This document shows, piece after piece, positions 21,708-30,902 of a stretch of 33,647 bases of DNA; within the stretch, counting starts at the first letter, position 1, and every line of letters starts with the position of its first letter. The position numbers and the translations under genes were made by a program. The DNA comes from Conidiobolus incongruus B7586 (lineage: Eukaryota > Entomophthoromycota > Entomophthoromycetes > Entomophthorales > Conidiobolaceae), in contig JNEM01010796.1 of the NCBI GenBank assembly GCA_000697335.1, forward strand, positions 1 through 33,647, read 5' to 3'. The notes under the pieces are model-generated. The model was not told where the DNA came from. It worked only from the letters and a program-made list of their open reading frames with translations, and did no database searches.

Positions 21708-23194
21708 ATGATGTCAAATTTTAGTACTATTGATCTAACACTCGAACCAACTAATAATAGTTCTAACCTAATCGATTTAACACTAGACACCTCCAACAGC
21801 AATAATATACCAATAGTTATCGAAGATAGTGATTCGGATTCCGATTTCTATATGGATGACGAAGGGAATACAGAAGTTGACACTTCAAAGGTATCAAAAT
21901 TAAAAATAAGTGAGGTGAAGGATTTGGACTTGGAGGGGGAACAGGATACTGATGATAGTATTGAAGAAATTTTTATACCTCAAATAGTCCACTCTAAACC
22001 TGTGGAAACCCGAGTGTCTCGGAATTTTTCAGTTAATGAAGAATTGATAATGCAGAATCAATTACCATTAAGTGGCAGAGTTAAAGGTCAATTTAGGGAG
22101 AGTAAAACCCGGGACAGAATGCAAGAGGAAGAGGATATAATTAACGATTATTTAGAGAATATTTCAGATCCCGAGACTTTATTCAATATGACCAAGCTTA
22201 ATAACAGTTTAAATATTAATTTTAGTGATGATTCCGATTCCGAGGAAATGGAGGAGGAAAATAGCAATTGGATGGAATTACCAATTAAAAGTAGTTTTTA
22301 TTATACTAATACCACAATAATAATGTATTAATAATGATTAGATTTAAAAACTAGCAAATGTAAAAGCAATTCGAGTCCAAAAATATTGAATACACCTTTA
22401 AATCAACAGTTAAAGCGACACCACATGTAAATTTCATAAAAATCCCTAAATTAATTTTACTAATTAGAGATTTAGCCAATTTCAAAATTTTTTAAATCAG
22501 GAAGATATCAACAGGTAAAACAAAATTTTTTCATCAAGCATCACTATTAAACTTCAGTAGTATGCCGTTAGCTCCCCTCAAGAAAGAGATTCACCAAAAA
22601 ATAGTGCAATTATGCAAATTGTATAATTTTAGGTGTCAACTAAATAAGGGCGGTAAAAAGAAGTAACTCTAATAACACTCACAATACTCTTCCATTAATA
22701 ACATTTTGTTAGATATCTGACAATTTCCAAAACTTCCCAATCTAATTACATATCCGACGAAGCATTCTTAAAATTTTGTCAGAGTTACCAATCTGTACAA
22801 GTATATGACAGGGATTTAATTGGATCGGAAAAGAAGAAGAAGAAATTGAATACTAGTCATGATAAGGCTAAAAATAAGAATAAGAACAAGAAGAGCATTA
22901 GTAACAATAAAAATTCAGGTAATATGAGATGATTTAAGCCGATTATTATGATACTAATGATATCTAGGTCCTCCACCTAAATCCCAACCTGAAAAACCCT
23001 TGGATGAGGATAACAAAGGACACAAGTTGCTATCCAAACTAGGGTAATTTTACTATTAAATTTCCTAAAATATCCAATTAACCCTGATATTTAGATGGAC
23101 TCCCGGCACTTCCATAGGAGCCAACAATACAGGCATTTTAAATCCCATAGAAGCTTTCAAGATCAAGGGAAGATCGGGATTGGGCTTCGAATAA
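21708..23194 (+). CDS. SQS1: Sqs1-like R3H and G-patch protein, seven exons
   Basis: Spliced protein of 399 residues. Exons: 21708-22290, 22342-22426, 22470-22514, 22558-22662, 22713-22918, 22968-23043, 23095-23194. The phases join throughout. Exon 3 must start after AGAG (22469), because the earlier TAG acceptor runs into a stop. The acidic N-terminus carries three SUMO-interacting-motif-like segments at residues 8-13, 21-27 and 34-43. EEEDIINDYLENI follows. Then comes an R3H domain (MPLAPLKKEIHQKIVQLCKL, NFRCQLNKGGKKKYLTISK), a Lys-rich linker, and a C-terminal G-patch (GHKLLSKLGWTPGTSIG, GILNPIEAFKIKGRSGLGFE). In yeast Sqs1 activates the DEAH helicase Prp43 in ribosome biogenesis and spliceosome turnover; the domain order is the same here, but the protein is shorter. 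ATG at 21711 is an alternative start one codon in. It converges with TRF4, with 87 bases between the stops. Confidence 0.9.
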
Positions 23195-23281
23195 ATAATT
23201 AATAAATATGATGGTCTACTTTAATTTTATTTATGATTATGATGATATGATGGTTAATAAATATATATTTATGTGTGTGAA

Positions 23282-25098
23282 TTAGTCAGAATCTAATTCG
23301 ATTACCTAAAACAAGACCCATTAACACTACATTATTGACTAAGAGCATAAATAATTACCTCTAGACTTCTTTTGACACCTTTAGCCTTCCAAAATTCTGA
23401 ATTCCTCATACTTTTAGCCGTCACTTCATTTGATTCGATAGGTTTTGGAGAATTAAAATTGGGATTGGATAAGATATTGAGGATTTGTTTGGCTTGGTTT
23501 TGAGCCTGTAACGAATCTTCCTCATCATCGCTATCCGAAATCACGAACTCGAATTGTTTTAATTGGTCGCTGTCGGTATTGGTGGGATGGGATTCGTATA
23601 CCTATTCAATAATTAATAAATGTAATAATATAATAATATGATAAATTACATGATTAATTTCAATCTGATTCAAATCTCTAACGATGGGATCATTACCACT
23701 TCGAATGGATTTAGCACAATCTACAAAGAAGGAATCTTTGGAGAGATCCAACTCCCTAATGAATTTGCGATGGTTTAACTCTTTAAAATCGAATTGGATC
23801 CACTTGCTCAGCACCGAATAGATCTTAATCATATTGGTATCTTTCTGTTGTTGATTCAGCTTCCAGTTGATTTCGTCCAACTTGTCGAACAGTTGGAAGT
23901 AGTATAGTTTGAAGTAGTTAGCTATTTGGTCGTACTTTCTAGTGGCTTTCGATACGATGTTATTGTCTTGGTTGGGATCAACGATGATGAGGGATTGGCG
24001 ATACTTGTGATTGTCATTGTATTCCAATCGTAAGTGAGACGTCCTCTTGCTGAAGTAGTGTCCTGGGACGCTGAAGTCGATTCCGTACGTTTGGTGGTCG
24101 AAAACTGTGCCGTAATATTCTAGGAATTTGACGAATAAGTCGCTCAATGGAGCGTGTTTGAGATCGTTGACTTGGATGAGACTGAGGCCCATTAATAGGA
24201 TAGAATAGCCACCCATGCCTCCAGTGGCTGGATCGTTAAGGCCCAATCTGTCTAATAATAGTTTCACTAACATCGTCAGCCATCTCAACTGCGGAAACTC
24301 CTCCAAATACTTAACAGTAAACTTACTCGAATCAATACCCGTCGTCGTGTTCAGGCAAATATCTACTTTAATCTGTGTAGTAGCCTCACTAAACTTGAGA
24401 ATTGGCACTCTGGCCTTAGCCAATAACAAAGAATTTCTCAGCATTTTATGATCTCTAAGTAAGCCTCGTATCCTCTCCAAGATCCCCGTAAACTGCTTCT
24501 TATTAAGGTTTGGATCAGTCAACAACACCAAATCAATATCCGATCCCGGCAGCAGTAATTGGGTAGTGAATGATCCGAAAGCCAAGCATTTCGAATTTGG
24601 GATATTTTGTTCTAAAATGGATGTGATTTTATTTACTACCCACGCCCTTGTTACCAACTCCTTCTCGGTGGGTGATATAAACTTGATAAGTTGGTTCAAC
24701 TCCTCAGCAAAATAGGCACCGGAATCTTTCAGAGTTTCAAATTGGTGGGGCGAAGTTATCCAAGGATGATTGTCTATAGGTCTATTACTTTTAAATTGAT
24801 TTTTATTTCGATTACTATAGTTATTTTCTGTAAAATCACTAAATTTTGGCGAGTTGTGAAATGCTTCGTTCTTCTTGGATTTGGCATTGGTTTTCCTCCT
24901 CTTGTTTTGCTGGCCTTTTCCAGTACTAGAATCTTTTAAATCGTCACTTTTCGACTTGTTTGTATTTTTAAATTTTGATTTAGATTTATTATTTAGTTGT
25001 AAATTGTCATCTTTTGTCTTGGATTTACCATTTTTATTTGACGATTTTTTCGTATTGGATTTCTTAGAATTTTTGATATTAGGTTGTTTATTTGTCAT
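23282..25098 (-). CDS. TRF4: TRF4/PAPD5-type non-canonical poly(A) polymerase (TRAMP catalytic subunit), intact
   Basis: Spliced protein of 571 residues. Exons: 23650-25098, 23359-23601, 23282-23305. The first ~108 residues are a Lys/Asn/Ser-rich tail. The nucleotidyltransferase core starts at HPWITSPHQF. It has G175-S176 (AFGSFTTQLLL), the metal pair D187 and D189 (PGSDIDLVLL) and the third D246 (IKVDICLN). The central domain has GGMGGYSILLMGLSLIQ and the nucleotide-recognition motif SLIIVDPNQDNN (369-380). This enzyme adds short poly(A) tails to nuclear RNAs and hands them to the exosome. The tail encoded by exons 2 and 3 is acidic, with FVISDSDDEED and a final VIELDSD. I prefer a 53-nt second intron with a 24-nt last exon over the alternative of reading through to a stop at 23332. 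The splice sites and branch-like TTAAT support it, and the read-through tail (VIIYALSQ) looks like intron. The inactive paralogue lies about 19 kb away. Confidence 0.92.
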
Positions 25099-27347
25099 TT
25101 TGTATAAAATGACTTATTGTCGTATTAATTATATTATTGATGTCTATTTGTAGTCTATGTATTGTTTTGCGGAATATGTGAACTAAATTTGGGAATTAAA
25201 ATATAGTAGAATTTAAGATATAAAAATTATGGGATTAAACAATTATACAACAATTCCAAAATCATTTAGTGAATTATATATTGATAATATTTTTTCAAAT
25301 TAGATTATTCATAACCATATAATCGAAATAGATTATATATTGTAAAATACTACTCTCAATCATGATTTTTTATTTCATTAAAGAAATGAATTTTTCTTCA
25401 AAACAGTACATATATATCATTTCAATTGAATTAGTTTTAAAATACATTAAATAAAGAATTGTCGATATTTTGATAGATCATATTATTTAAAGAGATAATA
25501 TCTTTGAAAGAATCAATATTCTGCTTTAATATCAAATGGATTAATTGATGAATATCAATCCCGGTTATGTACATATCAATGTTTAACCTTCAATTTTCAA
25601 AATTATTTCTGATTGAAACTATGATAATTTGGAAATTAGATGTGTTATAATAATTCATTCATCACTAGAAAGGTAAGAGTTATAATTTTCCAAAGAATCA
25701 ACCTTATTCGTTAAGAATTCAATAGAAAAGTGGTTTTATTATCAGAAATAATGCTCTTAGTTAATTGAAATAGCTTTATACCTAAGTTGATAGACTACAA
25801 ACTATTTCCTATTCGATCCAATGGTTACAGTGTTGTTAATGCGGTGAAAAGTGATGATTGAATCATGTAAAACGAAATTGACTAAAATTTCGATAAGATA
25901 TTGACTTAATAAAGCCCTCGATACTCCATCTTTATCGAATTTTGGAATATACAATAACAAATTAGATTCACAATTAAATTGTCCAAGTGATTATTATTTT
26001 ACGCAAATTCAACAGGATATTAAAATCAATATGATATCTTTTTCGTAATGTCGGGTAATTATAAGATGGCAATCCATTGAGCCACTATATACAGAGGTAA
26101 ACAAACCAAACTTAAGCATAAAAGATCCCGCTTAATTAATGAAAATGGACAATTTTGATATAAAATAACAATATAACAAGAAAATTCATAGTAAATAGAA
26201 TAGTAATTTTGGTGAATAGTTTGATCAGATGACTTCCAACTACACTAAGAACTTCCAAAATGGTTAGTAGCTTGATTACACTTATTTCACTTTGTTATTC
26301 TCTCATTAATTAAATGGAATAGAATAATATCCCAAGTAAAAACATGCCAATTGCTTCATTTACATTTTTAATTATTGATAATTAAAGTATTTGAGTTATT
26401 GTTACAATCCAGGTTAATATACTGTAATCAATTATATTACTTTTCAAGTTATTAGCTTCTATTTGTTTTTATAATACGTCTTGGAAATATTTCATTAAAT
26501 AGAGATAAATTTAATGAAACATTATTTATAAATGAGTTTTAATTTCCTTAGTTTGACACATTGTACCCAAAGCTTAAGATATTATTCAGAATTCATAATG
26601 ATTTAACCAATTTTGATTCATATTAAAATCAGATTTATAATTAATTCTATTAATCCCTTTAATCCTTTTATGATTTGTTAAATATATTTAAAATGTTTAA
26701 AATAATGCTCAATATTTTTTATTGTATTAAATACTGTTGATTATTCAAAAATACATTGGTTTAATACGCAAATATAGATCATAGTTGGATTACGATGCTA
26801 AAATGATTTATTATTCATATATATTGCTATATGATTTCAAAAAAAAAATAGCTGATTTTTATCAATGCTGGCAAATTCATAATACAAAATAGAATCAATA
26901 TATCAATATTATATTAGTCACATATATAAAATTGCATCCCAACCCGTCAATGATCATAGCTAATGTTGAAGTTACATGATCAATCATTGTTTATGATTTT
27001 AGTATTGAATCATGATTCATTATTAGAATAAATTAAATTGTTTATATAGCCAATAACTTCTTTTCAAATTAATAATCTAATTTATATTTAAAAATTAGAA
27101 TTATATAATAAATAATTGAGGAATTAGGTTGAAAACCTTGAGATTTGGATTCAGAATTAAAATTATTTCAGGATAATGCTTGTTAGCTAACCTTCTTAGA
27201 TAAATATTTAATACTGTAATATCAATCTGATATAGGATTTAAACAAATTTATTTTAATTGGAGTAGGTTGATAAAATATTATGAAAAAACAATTTATTTA
27301 TAATAATGACACAGTATGAATTAATGAAATTGAAAAAATTAGAAAAT
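25099..27347. other. Gene-poor AT-rich stretch
   Basis: Contains the TRF4 promoter at its left end and the MCM4 3' flank at its right end. The only coding-like island is a 63-codon minus-strand open frame at 25802-25990 (including FDKDGVSRALLSQYLIEILV). It has no ATG, no usable splice acceptor and no recognised family. No RNA gene or repeat with clear ends is seen. Confidence 0.45.
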
Positions 27348-30300
27348 TTAATCATCGCCGCGTCCCGCTAATCTCTTAATAGTCTTATTGGGGGCATTAT
27401 CGTTAATGATACTTAAGAAGCCTTCGCCTTGAAGCTCCCTGACGACGCGTTCAAAGTCACGGAGACTGATCTGGGCTGAACTTTGGGCTACAAGTTCTTC
27501 GTATACGAGATTATAACGCTTGGAGGGACGTGCCCATTCGGATATGAGGGTTCTGAGGGCTTCCTTCATGCTGTTGAGCTGGACTCTAGCTTGAGCACCT
27601 ACACCCGTGGCGAGAATGTCCCAGTCAATGAGACCAGTGGTGGGGTCAGTTGCCGATGCTTTGATGGCTTCGCGGAGAAGGCGACAGGCTTCGAAGACGT
27701 CTTCTTTAGTGACTTCTTGGGATAATCTGACCTTCGCGTGAGCTTCTGCGAGACGAATCATGGATTCCAGCTGTCTCGTAGTGGCTGTAATACGGGTAGA
27801 TTGGTTTCTGTTGCCTTCACCAACCTTGCGGAGTTCGACATATGCTTTGACGATTTCGCGACTGGCTTCTTCATTAAGGATTGGTTTGATAGCAGCCTTG
27901 GCATATGTGATGTATCTTGTAAGTAATGGAAGGGGAATAGTATCTGACACCATTGTAGGACGATCCTTAAGGTACAAAGAAACCAAATGTTTGGCCAAAT
28001 GTCTGTCATGATCAGCTTCAACCTTATCTAAAATCAAGTAAACCAAATCAAATCTGGATAAGAGGGAAGGAGGTAAGTTAATGTTCTCGGGAACGCTCAA
28101 GTTGCGATTCCATTGAGATCCTACAGGATTGGCACAAGCTAAAATGGAGGTTCTAGCATTCAAAGTGGTGATAATACCAGCCTTGGCTACGGAGACAGTT
28201 TGTTGTTCCATAACTTCGTGGAGGATAGAGCGAGTAGCGTCGCTCATCTTGTCGAATTCGTCGATACAACAGAGGCCACCGTCACTTAATACTAAAGCAC
28301 CACTCTCGAGTACCAGTTGTCTGGTTTCGGCATCACGAGTAACATAAGCAGTCAAACCAACAGCGGATGAGCCCTTACCGGATGTATATATACCTCTTGG
28401 AGCAATTTGGTGAGCTTTCTGGAGAAGTTGAGATTTACTGGTACCGGGATCACCAACTAAAAGAATATTGATATCACCTCTAGCCTTGGGAGAGTTGGAA
28501 GAATCGAAATTCTTATCGGTACCACCAAACAGTTGGAGTAGAATACCCTTTTTGATATCGTCCATACCAAAAATACTGGGAGCAATAGAGTTAGCGAGAA
28601 TGTTGTAAATATTTGGATCTTTGGATAATTGTTCGATTTCTTTGATTTGAGATTCAGTGAAGGTACCCAAACCAGTGGATTGGGAAGTGACCTTAGAGAT
28701 GTCCATCTCTTCATCAATATGATCTTCGACACGCTTGGAATCGGTTTTCTTAAGGTGGACAACGTCTAAATAGGTCTTGAAGAGGGATTTGACGGTTGTG
28801 TTGCGACTGTTCACTCTTACAGGAACACTTCTAAAGATACCAGTAACTTCCAAACGGTCACCGGGCTTAGCAGAATCGACCAAATCGTCATAAAGACATA
28901 AAGAAACAGTGTGGGGAGTTTGACCATCGGGAATACTGTCGGGAGTTTCTTGTAATCTGCAAACTTGCTTATCGCTATATTCACAACGATTGTGGATTAA
29001 TTGCATGGTATTGTGTTGATTACAATCTCTTCTAGGACAGGCGGTAGGTTCATTGATCTTACCACGATCAATTCCTACGGTCATGGTTTGGTCACAAGTT
29101 GAACATTGGAAGAAAGCTAAAAATAGAAATTAATATTATTATAATAAAGTATAATATATAGTATACTTACCAAGCTTAAGATCTGGGATAATATTAGAAG
29201 CACGTATCAATAAACCTTTAATAGTGACCAACTTATCAATATCTATTTCAGGTAAATATTAGTACATGATCCTAACAAAAAATAATAATGTCAATTAAAT
29301 TAATACCATTGGGGTTAAGTTCTCTCATATTAACACTAGAATTAAGTCCAAAAGGTCTAATTCTCAAATTGGGACCAGTACCGCTAGGCAAACCGCAGAA
29401 TTCAGCATAAGCTTCAGACAAAGCATAATCCATCAAGGGAATGACTTCTTGAGGATACTTGACGAGCTGATTATAAAGCTTGTACTCGGTATCGAAAGCA
29501 ATCAAATTAGAACAGTCTAAATTCACACTATAGTTCTGAGTTTGTTGCATTTGCTCAAATACTTGAAGATAGTAGGGAGAGACGTCATTAGCTTCGAGGG
29601 GTAAGCCTAAAGGACCCAATTTGTGAGACATGGTGAATTCGTTCAAAAATTTGCGGAAGAGATTCAAAGTATCTTGAATTTGGATGGTTGTACCCCAAAT
29701 TGTTCTGGACACATTTAAAGGATTGCTTTCGGATGCAGGATGTTGGTTGTTTGAACTGTATTGGGGATGGATAACTGGTGTGCGCTGGATATCACCACGG
29801 ACAATACCTCTAGTGGTATTATAAGGAGTATCGTTAATAATACTATCTTCATCTGCAGCTCCCATATTGCGAATTTGACTGCCAACAGGGGTAGCGTTGG
29901 AAGGATAATACAAGGGTTCAGAGAAATCTATAGCCTTGATTAATATCTAAATTCTATCAAACTATATGCAAATTTTGTATTTACCTGAAGTGAACATATT
30001 TCTTCTCAATCCTTGACCCATAGGAGTGCTTTGAGAAAAGAGTCTAGGACTACTGACATCTAATCCGTACCCGGATCTACCACCAGGAGCTACTGGAGTT
30101 CTACCACCCTGACTGTAAAATCCTAGGTTGGCGCCTGAGCCTTGGGAGGGCACCAAGCGCGAGTTTCTGGGAGTATGTCCGCCGGGAGTGTAGCCACCAG
30201 GAGCATAACCAACAGGTGTGAAACCACCTGGGGTCATACCGGCAGGAGTGAAACCACCTGGGGTCATACCGGCAGGAGTGAAACCACCAGGAGTCATACC

Positions 30301-30468
30301 ACCTGGACCATATGCAGGTTGACTGAATTGGCCAGGCGTACTAGGGAAAGCCGGATTTGGATTCTGGCTACTCTGATTGTTGATGGTGCGATTGTTAGTA
30401 GGTGTCAAATTATTAGGTTGACTACTTTGATTATTATTGTTATTATTATTACTATTATTACTACTCAT
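27348..30468 (-). CDS. MCM4: Replicative helicase subunit Mcm4, four exons
   Basis: Spliced protein of 981 residues. Exons: 29985-30468, 29307-29927, 29171-29242, 27348-29116, in clean phase. The disordered N-terminus is Asn-rich, followed by a Thr-Pro-rich repeat (MTPGGFTPAG units) and more Ser/Thr-Pro sites. Such sites are the targets of CDK and DDK kinases that load and activate the helicase. The MCM N-domain has the family's LNPNDIDKLVTIKGLLIRAS and a zinc finger with C397, C400, C419 and C424. The Mcm4-specific stretch INEPTACPRRDCN..MQLIHNRC is present. In the AAA+ domain are Walker A GDPGTSKS (614-621), Walker B CCIDEFDK (675-682) and the arginine finger SRFDL (746-750). A winged-helix C-terminus ends in GRGDD. 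Mcm4 is one of six subunits of the Mcm2-7 ring. It is intact, with the highest GC content in the window. Confidence 0.97.
30181..30310. repeat. 30-bp minisatellite inside MCM4 exon 1
   Basis: Two perfect 30-bp copies (30221-30250 and 30251-30280, beginning aaaccacctggggtcatacc) are followed by a third diverged copy and flanked by further degenerate 15-30 bp units. On the coding strand each unit gives ten residues with two Thr-Pro dipeptides. The perfect identity of neighbouring units points to recent slippage or unequal exchange. Confidence 0.85.
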
Positions 30469-30622
30469 ATTAACATAAACTTTAAGATAAAATTAAAAAT
30501 ATTAACGATATCTAATTCTTAAATAATTGTTATTATTGCCTAATCATAATATTTTTAAGTTATAGCGCATCTTTTGGTCCTTTCATTCTATTTAAACCTT
30601 TCAAATTCTCAAATTTTAACGA
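30469..30622. promoter_or_regulatory. Divergent promoter region between MCM4 and a small plus-strand gene
   Basis: Only 154 bases separate the MCM4 start codon from the start of the small gene at 30623. The single GC-containing motif is agcgcat at about 30564-30570. I see no ACGCGT (MCB) box of the kind that drives MCM genes in yeasts. The identity of any regulator is unknown. Confidence 0.4.
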
Positions 30623-30902
30623 ATGGACCAATTAAATCTCGCGTTGGAAGAATTCACCAATAGTGTAAAATTTTCTGTAGTTCGTAACCACCCAATCAAA
30701 TGCCGAAACACCAGAAAAGTTTTCTCATAAGCGTCACTTTGTTAATTTGTTATAAAATTCTTAGGATTTGATTGGTTTAATAATATTTATCGATAATCTG
30801 ACCAATCATCCGGCGAGTTTGCCAAATAGCACTTTAAATTTTGCTCAATTTTTTAAATACATTCACAAGTATAAACTTTGTGTTGTATGGTATGGATATT
30901 AA
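30623..30902 (+). CDS. Small unrecognised two-exon gene, divergent from MCM4
   Basis: Exon 1 (30623-30664) gives MDQLNLALEEFTNS and is followed by GTAAAA. After a 100-nt intron ending ttcttag, exon 2 (30765-30902) continues in phase: DLIGLIIFIDNLTNHPASLP, then NSTLNFAQFFKYIHKYKLCV, ending VWYGY and TAA. This gives 59 residues. Composition and codon use are clearly coding-like compared with the surrounding A/T-rich DNA. A GTATGG at 30885 with an acceptor at 30935 could make a further 51-nt intron and end the protein at ...KLCVV instead. There is no signal peptide. One hydrophobic stretch (LIGLIIFI) is short and may be a buried helix. I do not recognise the family; the exon 1 to exon 2 join is inferred. 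Confidence 0.45.

Noticed and set aside
24215-25153. Plus-strand open frames across TRF4, including hydrophobic Phe/Leu-rich ones near 24875-25153.
   Set aside because: They are the antisense of the Lys/Asn-rich TRF4 N-terminus; the hydrophobicity is a by-product of reverse-complemented AAA/AAT codons.
25802-25990. 63-codon minus-strand open frame with coding-like composition.
   Set aside because: No start codon, no AG acceptor in the expected place, no recognised family and no partner exon were found, so it was not called as a gene.
26229-26400. Possible small gene starting MTSNYTKNFQN with a GTTAGT donor.
   Set aside because: Joining to the next acceptor (gaatag) gives an immediate stop, other acceptors fail too, and the direct reading stops after 12 codons.
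27483-28347. Plus-strand open frames across MCM4.
   Set aside because: They are antisense shadows of a conserved, fully identified minus-strand gene and encode no recognisable domain.
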